This document shows positions 28,918 to 37,448 of a stretch of 64,000 nt of DNA, one piece after another. Numbering within the stretch: the first letter of the stretch is position 1; every line of letters begins with the position of its first letter. Below the pieces are notes generated by a model. The model was not told the DNA's origin. It saw nothing but the letters and a program-made list of their open reading frames with translations, and ran no database searches. Source of the stretch: DAOTYH01 sp034435015 (GTDB lineage: Bacteria; Chloroflexota; Anaerolineae; Aggregatilineales; UBA3940); contig DAOTYH010000080.1 of the NCBI GenBank assembly GCA_034435015.1, positions 1 to 64,000 on the forward strand. The letters are read 5' to 3'. The translations under genes and the position numbers were made by a program.

Positions 28918-29445
28918 TTAACTGCGCCCCAGCCCCAAAAAACCGCGCCATACACTGCGTGCCTCTTCGACAGTTACAAAGGACTTGGGGTCAGCCTCCT
29001 GTGCGATCTTCACAATAGCTGGAACATCCCTCCGCCGAACCACAGCCCAGATTAACCCTACCGTCCCCGACGATCCCTCGCCCGATGTGCGTGTCGCTCC
29101 GAAGCCTGCGGCGCGGATAGCTTGTGCTATCTGCAATGATTTGCCTAGAGAGACAATGTTGACTGTGGCAAAACCCGCCCCTACCCGTTCTTCGATCAGC
29201 ATACCCGCCCATGTGCCAGCGGAGAATCCGAGACAATAAGCGCCTAGATTCCACAAGTTGCTGAGATCACGTGCTACCTGCCCAAACGTCAGGGCGAAGG
29301 TAAGCGCTTCAACAAAAGCCAGCAGGGCTACCAATATCCTGTTTGATCGCCCCATGATCAGCAGACGAACGGTTGATATAGAGATGCTCAAGACCCGTAC
29401 AACAAAAATGATCAGTGCACTAATAACGACATTATCCGACAGCAT
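28918..29445 (-). CDS. UPF0316 membrane protein (DUF5698/DUF2179)
   Basis: 175 aa. Three membrane helices cover about residues 5-85 (VVISALIIFVVRVLSIS, then VALLAFVEALTFALTFG, then YCLGFSAGTWAGMLIEE). A DUF2179-type C-terminal domain follows (GFGATRTSGEGSSGTVGLIWAVVRR). The family function is unknown; DUF2179 domains in relatives bind nucleotides. The start has gggga about 9 bp upstream. Confidence 0.85.
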   Translation of the reverse strand: MLSDNVVISALIIFVVRVLSISISTVRLLIMGRSNRILVALLAFVEALTFALTFGQVARDLSNLWNLGAYCLGFSAGTWAGMLIEERVGAGFATVNIVSLGKSLQIAQAIRAAGFGATRTSGEGSSGTVGLIWAVVRRRDVPAIVKIAQEADPKSFVTVEEARSVWRGFLGLGRS

Positions 29446-29482
29446 TTTTCAACATCCCCGATAAGAGTGTTTCCCTGCCATG

Positions 29483-29514
29483 AAACCAAAGGCCGGGTAA
29501 CCTGCATACCCGGC
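29483..29514 (-). terminator. Terminator after the aminotransferase gene
   Basis: An 8-bp stem (29492-29499 and 29507-29514) with a 7-base loop is followed on the minus strand by a T-rich stretch (ctttggtttc). It is placed just after the aminotransferase stop. Confidence 0.6.
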
Positions 29515-29546
29515 TCAGGTAGGCTGACTGACGCAAGCAGAGTTAT

Positions 29547-30707
29547 CTACCCATGGCGGCGCATGAAGCGCCCGATTCGCTCTAGGGCCTGCTCGATCTT
29601 TTCATAGGCAGTAGCATAAGAGCAACGTACAAAGCCAACCCCGCTTGGGCCAAAAGCCCGCCCCGGTATGACCGCTACACATTCCTCTTGAAGGAGCTTC
29701 TCGGCAAAGGTTTCATCGTCCATGCCGGAAGCCGCGACAGAAGGGAAGGCATAGAAAGCGCCATGCGGGTCAAAGGTTTGTAACCCAAGCTGATTCAGAC
29801 CGTCAACGATGAGACGGCGGCGGCGATTATACTCGGCCCTCATCTCTTCTACAAATGGCTGTCCGGCCTCCAAAGCGGCCAGCGCGGCAACCTGTGCTGT
29901 GGTCGGTGCCGACATGATCGTGTACTGGTGTATCTTACGCATGGCGGCTAGTAAGTCAGGCGGGGCGGCGGCATAGCCGATGCGCCAGCCCGTCATGGCA
30001 TAGTCTTTAGAGAATCCGCCCAGTGTGATTGTCCGCTCACGCATCCCCGGCAGGCTGGCAAAGCAGATGTGCTCTACGCCGTAAACGAGCTGATCGTAAA
30101 TCTCGTCAGAGATTACTACCAGATCATGTTTCTCGGCCACGCCGGCTGCTTCCAGCAGGCGCTCGCGGCTCATGACTGCCCCTGTAGGGTTGTTAGGATA
30201 ACCAATGAGGATACCCTTAGTCCTAGGCGTGACAGCCGATTCAATAGCCGAGCCGGTCACCTGGAAACCATCCTGTACGTGAGTTGGCACAGTGACAGGT
30301 ACTCCGCCTGCCAGTGCAACCTCCGGGGTATAAGATACAAAACATGGCTCTGGCACGATGAACTCATCACCCGGATCAATCACGGCGTTGAGTGCCAGAT
30401 ACAGTGCCTCTGATACCCCAACTGTGATGACGATCTCGTGCTCAGGATCGTAGCTGACCCCGTACAGCCGCTCAAGATGGGCGCTGATGGCCTGTCGAAG
30501 CTCGAAGATACCGGAGTTTGAAGTGTAGTGAGTATCCCCTCTCTGTAGGGAGGCAATGCCAGCCCGCAGGATAGGCTCAGGTGTGACAAAATCCGGCTCG
30601 CCAATGCCCAACGAGATCACGTCGCTCATGGTGGCGGCGATGTCAAAGAACTTACGGATGCCAGAGGGGGGAATGCTCTGTACGCGGCGCGATACAAAGT
30701 CACGCAT
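29547..30707 (-). CDS. Class I/II aminotransferase (aspartate aminotransferase-like)
   Basis: 386 aa, fold type I. The PLP Lys is in TLGGFSKDYAMTGWRIGY, the Asp that holds the pyridine N is in VVISDEIYDQLVY, and YPNNPTGAV and the terminal RCSYA block complete the class I signature. The closest general type is the MalY/AspC-like aspartate or aromatic aminotransferase; the amino donor cannot be set from sequence. The start lies 11 bp downstream of the nucleotidyltransferase stop, so both are in one transcript. Confidence 0.9.
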   Translation of the reverse strand: MRDFVSRRVQSIPPSGIRKFFDIAATMSDVISLGIGEPDFVTPEPILRAGIASLQRGDTHYTSNSGIFELRQAISAHLERLYGVSYDPEHEIVITVGVSEALYLALNAVIDPGDEFIVPEPCFVSYTPEVALAGGVPVTVPTHVQDGFQVTGSAIESAVTPRTKGILIGYPNNPTGAVMSRERLLEAAGVAEKHDLVVISDEIYDQLVYGVEHICFASLPGMRERTITLGGFSKDYAMTGWRIGYAAAPPDLLAAMRKIHQYTIMSAPTTAQVAALAALEAGQPFVEEMRAEYNRRRRLIVDGLNQLGLQTFDPHGAFYAFPSVAASGMDDETFAEKLLQEECVAVIPGRAFGPSGVGFVRCSYATAYEKIEQALERIGRFMRRHG

Positions 30708-30718
30708 AGGCGCTCTCC

Positions 30719-31705
30719 TTAGCCGAAATCAATAGAGGACTCATCGCCGACGTTGAGGGTCATATAACGCCCTGTGACCCTTGCCTCACGCCCGATCAGT
30801 GACTGATCCATGATAATGTTGCGAACTGATGCGCCATCTTCGATAATCGCATCCCGGATGACGCTATGGCTGATGTGGCACTCCGCTCCTACTGTCACGT
30901 AGGGGCCGATGACAGCCTGATCGAAGCGAGCCGCCGGGTGAATGTTGACAGGCGGGATGACCAATACACCCGGCTGTTTGACTGTCGAACTGTTGTCGTG
31001 GCCGTGCTCCAGCAGGTAGCGGTTGGTTTCGAGAACCGTTTCCGGCTTGCCGCAGTCGAGCCACACATCTACCGGTTGCGTTCGGAATACCGCCCCCTGC
31101 TCGATCATGATCTGGAAGGCGTCGGCGATATAGTATTCGCCTTTTGTCATCCGGCCCGTTGACATCTGGGTTTCGATGGCTCGGAGCATCCTCTCAGCCT
31201 CACGGATGTAATACAGGCCGATAATGACATTCTTGTTATCCATCCCTTCCGGTTTTTCAACAAAGCGGGTAACCCGCCCTGTCGAGTCCACCTCAACAAC
31301 ACCGAATCGCCGAGGGTCTTCGACCTGCTTGACAAAGGCCAGTGCATCAGCATCGGTGGTGTGGATCGCGCTCAGATCGGCGTAGAACAGTGTGTCGGCA
31401 AAAACGAGAATGGTCGGCCCTTCAAGGTGTTCACGTGCCAGATAGATGGCAGGTGACTGACCGGTCAGCTCCTTTTGCACCACATAGGCCGCCTTGATAG
31501 GGTAGTGAGCTGAGATGTATTCCTCTATCTGATCGCCGAGGTGGCCGACAATAAAGATGTACTCCTCTGGTTCCAGCACAGCCAACGCATCCAGCAGATG
31601 CTTGAGCATCGGAGCACCAGCAACAGTGATGAGCGGCTTGGGGCGGCTGAAGGTATGAGGGCGCAGCCGTTTGCCATAGCCTGCCATTGGGATAATGACT
31701 TTCAT
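30719..31705 (-). CDS. Sugar-phosphate nucleotidyltransferase (NTP_transferase)
   Basis: 328 aa. IPMAGYGKRLRPHTFSRPKPL is the nucleotide-binding loop with the catalytic Lys of the GalU/RmlA/RfbA group. FADTLFYAD holds the metal-binding Asp, and VEKPEG is the sugar-site block. The last 80 residues form a short left-handed beta-helix. It makes an NDP-sugar from a sugar-1-phosphate, with nucleotide and sugar unassigned. It heads the pair with the aminotransferase. Confidence 0.9.
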   Translation of the reverse strand: MKVIIPMAGYGKRLRPHTFSRPKPLITVAGAPMLKHLLDALAVLEPEEYIFIVGHLGDQIEEYISAHYPIKAAYVVQKELTGQSPAIYLAREHLEGPTILVFADTLFYADLSAIHTTDADALAFVKQVEDPRRFGVVEVDSTGRVTRFVEKPEGMDNKNVIIGLYYIREAERMLRAIETQMSTGRMTKGEYYIADAFQIMIEQGAVFRTQPVDVWLDCGKPETVLETNRYLLEHGHDNSSTVKQPGVLVIPPVNIHPAARFDQAVIGPYVTVGAECHISHSVIRDAIIEDGASVRNIIMDQSLIGREARVTGRYMTLNVGDESSIDFG

Positions 31706-31744
31706 ACCTTTTCATGCTCTCCTGGTAGCTTGAGCCAGACAGAA

Positions 31745-31753
31745 TGGTATAAT
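31745..31753 (+). promoter_or_regulatory. Extended -10 promoter of guanylate kinase
   Basis: TGGTATAAT (perfect -10 with TGn) lies 48 bp before the ATG at 31802. It supports the downstream start. No clear -35 is present. Confidence 0.55.
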
Positions 31754-31801
31754 GTGCTCAACGCTTTGCTGACCTTACTCAACAGAGAGGCCTTTTCATT
31801 G

Positions 31802-32515
31802 ATGGCAGAAAGCTTGACCGGCGTTGAGCAGGTGATCAAGCAGTTGACAGGACATCCCCCCAGAATACTCTTTGTTCTGGCGGGGCCGTCTGGTGTCGGT
31901 AAGAATACCATTATCAGGAAGCTGCTGGCAAACCACGCTGGCCAGATGGAACGTGTCCGCACCTATACGACCCGCAGTCCCCGTGAAGATGAGGTAGAGG
32001 GTGAGCAGTATCACTTTGTCTCACCAGAGCAATTTAGAGAACTGGCGCTTGCAGGCAGGCTGATGGAAGCAGACCGGGACAGCGTAGGCCATGATGTCTA
32101 TGGGTTAGGACATGTTTACAGTATGCCCAGTGACCTGTTCGAGGAAATACCACCGGATAAGCATCTGGTCATTGCGGAAGTAGATATTCATGGGATGCGG
32201 CGGATCAAGGAACGCTACCCTGACAGTGTAACTATCTTTGTCACCGCCCCGCCCCTAGATTTGCTCCAACGCATCCGTGTGCGGCGTGACAGCGAGATGG
32301 ATGCTGAAGCCTTATCCAAACGGATGCAAACCGCTCAGGAACAAATCCAGGCCGCCAAGGAGTTCGACTACGTGATCTTCAACCAGGAGGATCAGCTAGA
32401 CGAAACAATTCAGGCCATTGAGGCCATTATTCTGGCTGAACGGGAGCGCGTGCGTCCGGGCTTCAACCTTGAGGCAACCGTGCCTGAAGAAGCTTTTCTC
32501 CTGTCTCTAAAATAG
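31802..32515 (+). CDS. gmk: Guanylate kinase family protein
   Basis: 237 aa from the ATG at 31802. The open frame extends upstream to 31541, but that part overlaps the nucleotidyltransferase gene, and the promoter lies at 31745. The P-loop is VLAGPSGVGKNT. TYTTRSPREDEVEGEQYHFVSPEQF is the GMP-binding region, and VIAEVDIHGMRRIKERYP and TAPPLDLLQRI follow as in Gmk. It is about 30 aa longer than the standard 205, with about 24 extra N-terminal and some C-terminal residues. It phosphorylates GMP to GDP. The Asn in the P-loop in place of Ser is uncommon. Confidence 0.9.
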   Translation: MAESLTGVEQVIKQLTGHPPRILFVLAGPSGVGKNTIIRKLLANHAGQMERVRTYTTRSPREDEVEGEQYHFVSPEQFRELALAGRLMEADRDSVGHDVYGLGHVYSMPSDLFEEIPPDKHLVIAEVDIHGMRRIKERYPDSVTIFVTAPPLDLLQRIRVRRDSEMDAEALSKRMQTAQEQIQAAKEFDYVIFNQEDQLDETIQAIEAIILAERERVRPGFNLEATVPEEAFLLSLK

Positions 32516-32568
32516 CGGAGCCTCTTCCTTCCCTGAGAGTACTCCTACCATGAGACCTCTGGCGGGTT

Positions 32569-34221
32569 ATGGCAGTCATTGAGTCTGATCCAATCACCCT
32601 AGAAATATTTAAACACCTGTTTGCCTCAGTGGCTGAGGAAATGGGCGTTACGCTGGGGCGGACAGCCTATTCGCCCAATATCAAAGAGCGTCGTGACTAT
32701 TCGTGCGCCGTCTTCTTAGGGGATGGCAGGATGCTGGCCCAAGCCGCTCATATCCCCGTACATCTGGGGGCGATGCCTGCCTCAGTGCAGACGGCTATTC
32801 AGTGTTGTGCCCCTTTTGCGCCCGGTGACCTCGTTGCACTCAACAACCCCTATATGGGCGGCACCCATCTGCCGGACATCACACTTGTCTCTCCTGTGTT
32901 CCTTCCTGCTGGAGAGTTACCTTCATCGAGGAGTGCTGTTCCAGATGAGCCTCTTTTCTTTGTGGCGTCGCGGGCGCATCATGCCGACATAGGCGGCATG
33001 ACCCCCGGCTCGATGCCAGTTGCTACTGAACTCTATCAGGAGGGGTTGATCATCCCCCCTATCAAGCTGGTGGAGGCAGGGCATGTCAATCAGGCGGCCC
33101 TTGATCTGATCGTGAGCAACTCGCGTACTCCCGCTGAGCGGCGCGGCGACTTGGCCGCCCAGCGGGCGGCACATGAGGTTGGAACACGGCGGCTGTTGGA
33201 GATCATAGCCCATTATGGATTGGAGGAGGTTAATCGGCAGGCCCATGTCTTACTCGCTTATGCCGAGCGGTTGACCCGTGCCATGTTGTCTGAACTCCCA
33301 GAAGGGGTCTACACCTTCGAGGATGTGCTGGATGACGACGGCATCTCGCCTGACCCAATCCCAATTCGGGTAAAAATCTCCATTCGCGGGGGTGAGATGG
33401 TAATTGATTTCACTGGCTCAGCCCCGGCGGTTACTGGTTCGGTCAACGCTGTGAGTGCCATTGTCCATTCAGCGGTAGGATATGTTATCCGATGTGTTGT
33501 AGGCGCGAGCCTGCCTGCCAATCAGGGAGTTTTCGCTCCTCTCCATGTCATAGTGCCGCCTGACAGCGTGCTCGACGCCGGTCCACCGCATGCGGTCGCG
33601 GGGGGGAACGTAGAGACCTCCATGCGCATTGTGGATGTCTTGTACGGGGCGCTGGCAAAGGCCATGCCGGGCCGTATTCCGGCGGCCAGCCAGGGGACGA
33701 TGAACAATCTCTCGTTTGGCGGCGTTGATCCGCGCACAGGCCGTCCCTTTGCTTACTATGAAACAATTGGCGGCGGAGGCGGTGCAGGCCCTCACACCGA
33801 CGGCCTCAGCGGACGGCATGCCCACATGACCAATACCCTCAACACACCGGTCGAAGCACTTGAGTTTGCATTGCCTATCCGCGTTCGGCGCTATGCCCTG
33901 CGGCGCGGATCAGGCGGCGCAGGAAAGCATCGCGGCGGTGACGGACTGATCCGTGAGATCGAGTTCCTCACACCCGCTCATGTCACGATCCTTTCAGAAA
34001 GGCGCAGGCGGGGGCCTTACGGGCTGGCGGGTGGTCTGCCGGGCAAGCCTGGGCGGAATCTCCTGTTCCGGGCAGACGGCTCGCCGGCGCAGGAATTGCC
34101 TGGAAAAGTCACTTTCGATGTCGCCGCCGGCGACCTGTTGAGCATCCAAACGCCCGGCGGCGGGGGGTGGGGCATCCCACAGACAGGAGAACCTGAACAT
34201 GGCCGCGATTCACATTCGTAA
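32569..34221 (+). CDS. hyuB: Hydantoinase B / N-methylhydantoinase beta subunit (HyuB)
   Basis: 550 aa, full length for HyuB. Typical blocks are DPITLEIFKHLFASVAEEMG, DYSCAVFLGDGRMLAQAAHIPVHLG, NNPYMGGTHLPDITLVSPVF and RAHHADIGGMTPGSMP, with GGGGGAGPHTDG and GGGGWG near the end. HyuB normally works with HyuA in ATP-dependent opening of hydantoin or 5-oxoproline rings or as an acetone-carboxylase-like subunit. No hyuA is present in the window. It overlaps the next gene by 23 bp. Confidence 0.92.
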   Translation: MAVIESDPITLEIFKHLFASVAEEMGVTLGRTAYSPNIKERRDYSCAVFLGDGRMLAQAAHIPVHLGAMPASVQTAIQCCAPFAPGDLVALNNPYMGGTHLPDITLVSPVFLPAGELPSSRSAVPDEPLFFVASRAHHADIGGMTPGSMPVATELYQEGLIIPPIKLVEAGHVNQAALDLIVSNSRTPAERRGDLAAQRAAHEVGTRRLLEIIAHYGLEEVNRQAHVLLAYAERLTRAMLSELPEGVYTFEDVLDDDGISPDPIPIRVKISIRGGEMVIDFTGSAPAVTGSVNAVSAIVHSAVGYVIRCVVGASLPANQGVFAPLHVIVPPDSVLDAGPPHAVAGGNVETSMRIVDVLYGALAKAMPGRIPAASQGTMNNLSFGGVDPRTGRPFAYYETIGGGGGAGPHTDGLSGRHAHMTNTLNTPVEALEFALPIRVRRYALRRGSGGAGKHRGGDGLIREIEFLTPAHVTILSERRRRGPYGLAGGLPGKPGRNLLFRADGSPAQELPGKVTFDVAAGDLLSIQTPGGGGWGIPQTGEPEHGRDSHS

Positions 34222-35530
34222 TGCCGAGATCATCACGCTGGATGAGCAGGGGACGATCTATCACAACGCTGATCTGGTAGTCCGTGATGGACGCATTGTT
34301 TCTCTCGGTACTGCGCCTCAGGACCTCCGGGCTGATGAAGTAGTGGATGGTCACGGGCGGGCTGTCCTGCCGGGGCTGGTCAACAGCCACTGTCATAGCC
34401 CGATGACCTTTGAGCGCGGCTGGGCTGAAGACCTGCCTTTTGATCGCTGGCTGAATGAGAAAATCTGGGTGGCCGAGAGCGCCCTGACCCCCGATGATGT
34501 TTACTGGGGAGCCGCGCTGGCCGCCTGCGAGATGATCCGTTGTGGGACGGCGGCTTTCAACGATCACTACTTCTACATGGATCGGGTGGCTGAGGTGGCT
34601 TCGCAGAGCGGGATGAAGGCCGCGCTGACTTGGTGTGTGTTTGGCATCGGGCAGGAAGCAGAAGTAGGGCCGGGGCTGGATGGAACGGTAGAATGGATTA
34701 AGGAGACGCATCAAAGCAGTGGCGGACGTATCAGGACATTTCTTGGCCCTCATTCCCCTTACATCTGCCCCCCTGAGTTTTTGACTCGTGTCGTTGAGAT
34801 CGCGCATGAGACGGGGCAGGGCATCCACCTGCATCTGTCCGAGAGCCAGGATCAAGTTGATCAGTCACTAGCCAGATATGGTTTGCGTCCAGTACAACAT
34901 GTCAACGGCTTGGGAGTATTCGATGTGCCGGGTGGATGTGTGGCGGCCCATTGCCTGTATATAGACCGGGAGGATACAGCCATCCTTGCCGAGAAGGGAG
35001 TGCATGTGCCGCACTGTCCTATTACCTACATGAAGCTGGCTATGCCGTTCCCGCCGCTTAAGGACAGGCTGGAGGCAGGGGTAAGAGTGTGTCTGGGGAC
35101 AGACGGCCCTGCCTCCAATGCGGATATGGATATGTTTGCCACCATCCGGCAGACGGCTCTGATCCACAAATATCAACTGGCCGACCCCCAGGCGATCCCT
35201 GGCGATACTGCACTGCGTATGGCAACCCAATATGGGGCGCGGGCATTAGGCTTTGAGGGGACAGGGATGCTGAAGGTCGGATCGCCTGCCGATCTTATTC
35301 TTGTCAACCTTGATGTCCCGCATATGCGCCCTATGCATGATCTGATTGCCAATCTGGTTCACTCGGCTAAGGGGGCAGATGTAACCGATGTCATGGTGGA
35401 TGGCCGGTGGCTGATGCGTAAGCGCGAGCTGGTTACCCTTGATGAGGAGCGGATTCTGTACGAGGCGGATAAACGTGCCCGTGCGATGGTTCAGCGCGGA
35501 ATGACCCAATTGCGGGAGTACAAGGGCTGA
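34199..35530 (+). CDS. Amidohydrolase, SAH/MTA or cytosine deaminase type
   Basis: 443 aa. Metal-dependent hydrolase fold with NSHCHSPMTFERG (HxH), HLHLSESQDQV, AAHCLYIDRED and LGTDGPASNADMDMF (metal-binding Asp). The order and length fit the MtaD/SsnA/AtzA group, which deaminates S-adenosylhomocysteine, methylthioadenosine, guanine or related ring compounds. The overlap with hyuB suggests a joint catabolic unit for a cyclic amide or purine-like compound (inference). An aggag lies before the ATG. Confidence 0.88.
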   Translation: MAAIHIRNAEIITLDEQGTIYHNADLVVRDGRIVSLGTAPQDLRADEVVDGHGRAVLPGLVNSHCHSPMTFERGWAEDLPFDRWLNEKIWVAESALTPDDVYWGAALAACEMIRCGTAAFNDHYFYMDRVAEVASQSGMKAALTWCVFGIGQEAEVGPGLDGTVEWIKETHQSSGGRIRTFLGPHSPYICPPEFLTRVVEIAHETGQGIHLHLSESQDQVDQSLARYGLRPVQHVNGLGVFDVPGGCVAAHCLYIDREDTAILAEKGVHVPHCPITYMKLAMPFPPLKDRLEAGVRVCLGTDGPASNADMDMFATIRQTALIHKYQLADPQAIPGDTALRMATQYGARALGFEGTGMLKVGSPADLILVNLDVPHMRPMHDLIANLVHSAKGADVTDVMVDGRWLMRKRELVTLDEERILYEADKRARAMVQRGMTQLREYKG

Positions 35531-35541
35531 GATCATCTGCC

Positions 35542-36474
35542 TCAGCGAGATGGGTTGGTCCACTCGCGCCATGCTAAAGTCCACATACAGGAGAGAAAGG
35601 CTGTTGCTGTCCCCCCGATGACCCATAGACCAAGGCGTAACGGGAGGCAGATCAGGGTGATCAGTCCTACCACAGCCAACAGCAGATTCAGAAGGAGCTG
35701 AGTGCCCAGATCGATCAGTGTGAGGGTGACAACCGGCAAAGGGTACTTTCGTACAATCTGCCAGCCTCGGCGGAACGAGGCAGTGGCGTTGGCTTCTTCC
35801 AACATACAGGCACGGTAGGCAAGCACCTGTATAAATCCAAGCCCCAGTGAGAGTGCCAAGGAGGGAAGCAGGATCACTGCCAATGTGGCGGACAGCGTGG
35901 TATTGCTCAGTACAGCGTCTTGCGCCCCCGTGAGACTGGACGGGACCCCCGTCCGGCTGAAGAACCTCCCTATCAGAATGGTGGCAATGATCAGCCCCAC
36001 TAGGAGCGGGATCGGCGGAATGGAAGCCACCAGTACCAGTTCCAGCCCCCTGTGCCACCCCGCCCGCAATGCCTCGCGGATGTTGGTGCTCTTCCCTCCT
36101 TCAATCCGGTCGGCAGAGGCGATCAGCCCTCCGCTTGCTATCAGGGCAACAATAGCGGTCGCTATCAGGAGGAACAGCCCTACACTGGCTACTCCCAACA
36201 GAACGATAACACCTGCTACCAGCAATGTCATCAGCTCGACTCCTCCCATAACGGGAGTTGAGGCCGCCGGATGCTCCCCGGCTGTCAACAGCGATTCAGG
36301 GGGCGGTAGTGTCAGCCAGTCAGATAGAGAGGGCAACTCAACGTACCGGCTTAGGAATAGTTCAAAGACACTGCCGCTTCCGCTGAGAAGCGTGACCAGC
36401 GTTCCCAGCACAATCATAAACTTATTGTCCCAGACAACACGCCAAGCCCGGCCAAACAGATGTCTGTAGTTCAA
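35542..36474 (-). CDS. Multi-pass membrane protein of unknown function
   Basis: 310 aa, not assigned to a family. It begins YRHLFGRAWRVVWDNKFMIVLG and has about six long hydrophobic segments (at roughly 20-35, 75-115, 150-170, 190-225 and 250-300). A Gly/Ser-rich loop follows the first helix. The pattern of long hydrophobic pairs resembles DUF4013 or glycerophosphodiesterase membrane-domain proteins, but this is only an impression. It converges on the amidohydrolase with 11 bp between stops. Confidence 0.7.
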   Translation of the reverse strand: MNYRHLFGRAWRVVWDNKFMIVLGTLVTLLSGSGSVFELFLSRYVELPSLSDWLTLPPPESLLTAGEHPAASTPVMGGVELMTLLVAGVIVLLGVASVGLFLLIATAIVALIASGGLIASADRIEGGKSTNIREALRAGWHRGLELVLVASIPPIPLLVGLIIATILIGRFFSRTGVPSSLTGAQDAVLSNTTLSATLAVILLPSLALSLGLGFIQVLAYRACMLEEANATASFRRGWQIVRKYPLPVVTLTLIDLGTQLLLNLLLAVVGLITLICLPLRLGLWVIGGTATAFLSCMWTLAWREWTNPSR

Positions 36475-36874
36475 TGGTTTACCTCATGTATTGGCCACAC
36501 TCTATGGCCCCCATTGTAGTTGAGCGGTAGAGGGGTGCAATTGCCTGACTGCATCCCTCGTAAAAACATTACGCTCTGATCGTTTGATTGTGACATTAGT
36601 CACTATTAGCTTGCAGATGGTCAGATTACTCTACTAAACAAGGGTTTTCTATGTCGCGGTCATACTAGGCAAATCATTCCCTGTCCAGAAAACAGGAGGG
36701 TGAGTTGTCTGGGTTTTCTCGTCAATTGCCCCAGTTAACAGAGTTGCAGAGTTGCTTGATCCCTCAGCTTCGCAAAAAGAGAATTGTGCCAGTATCAGTT
36801 ATGAACTGACCTGCTGTTGTGCTGGGGAGCGGGTGAGTTCATCTGAGTTGTGTGAGTGAAAGGAGGCTTCCGTC
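36475..36874. promoter_or_regulatory. 400-bp regulatory region before the hdr-mvh operon
   Basis: No gene is seen. It holds a Crp/Fnr-type palindrome (36589-36604), a small inverted repeat TCAGTT-atg-AACTGA (36795-36809) and an AT-rich stretch at 36590-36660. I could not fix a promoter. The hdrC Shine-Dalgarno (aaaggagg) is at the right end. Confidence 0.55.
36589..36604. promoter_or_regulatory. Crp/Fnr-type binding palindrome
   Basis: TGTGA-N6-TCACT, one base from the perfect Crp consensus TGTGA-N6-TCACA. The centre is about 278 bp before hdrC. Binding is inferred from the pattern alone. Confidence 0.5.
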
Positions 36875-37447
36875 ATGCGAAATGGTTCAAAAGGGAACAC
36901 CTTTTATGACCGGCTAGTTGCGGCCACGCCCGGAGGCGAGCTATTAGCCAGTTGCATTCAGTGTGGCACATGCGGAGGTTCATGCCCGTCAGGGCCGGAC
37001 ATGGACTCGACACCGCGCCGCATTTTTGCAATGGTAATGGCCGGGATGGAGGATGAGGTTCTCAGCAGTAATACGCCGTGGTATTGCGTCTCTTGTTATT
37101 TGTGTACTGTGCGGTGCCCCAAAGAAATCCCCATTACCAACCTGATGTACACACTCAAGCGGATGGCGATTGCCAAGGGGCATTACCATAAAGACGCCCA
37201 TGTGGATTGGTCTAACAGTTTCATTGGCTTTATTGAGCAGAACGGGCGTGCATTTGAACTTGGGATCATGACCCGCTTTGGCCTGTTGCATAAGCCGCTC
37301 AACATGGTCAAACAGAGCAGTATGGGCCTGCAAATGATGGCAAAGGGCCGTCTCTCCATGAAACCTGAGCGCATTCGGAATATGCCGCAGTTAACCGCCA
37401 TCCTGAATGAGGCTAAACGAATCGCCGCACAAGAGGAGGTACTGTGA
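36875..37447 (+). CDS. hdrC: Heterodisulfide reductase subunit C homologue (HdrC)
   Basis: 190 aa. Two [4Fe-4S] motifs: C27, C30, C33 and C37 (CIQCGTCGGSC) and C71, C74, C77 and C81 (CVSCYLCTVRC), in the HdrC arrangement. It would pass electrons from the HdrA side to the HdrB active site. A strong Shine-Dalgarno (aaaggagg) precedes the ATG. It heads the hdrCBA-mvhDGA operon. In methanogens the acceptor is CoM-S-S-CoB; bacteria lack it, so the acceptor here is unknown. Confidence 0.93.
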   Translation: MRNGSKGNTFYDRLVAATPGGELLASCIQCGTCGGSCPSGPDMDSTPRRIFAMVMAGMEDEVLSSNTPWYCVSCYLCTVRCPKEIPITNLMYTLKRMAIAKGHYHKDAHVDWSNSFIGFIEQNGRAFELGIMTRFGLLHKPLNMVKQSSMGLQMMAKGRLSMKPERIRNMPQLTAILNEAKRIAAQEEVL

Positions 37448-37448
37448 C

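Noticed and set aside
31541..31801. N-terminal extension of guanylate kinase
   Set aside because: It lies antisense to the nucleotidyltransferase and upstream of the TGGTATAAT promoter; the Gmk homology begins after 31802.
35246..36058. 270-aa minus-strand frame crossing two genes
   Set aside because: It overlaps the amidohydrolase and the membrane protein in another frame and has no domain or Shine-Dalgarno.
37407..37448. Longer HdrB start inside hdrC
   Set aside because: The GTG at 37449 has the Shine-Dalgarno and matches the HdrB N-terminus.
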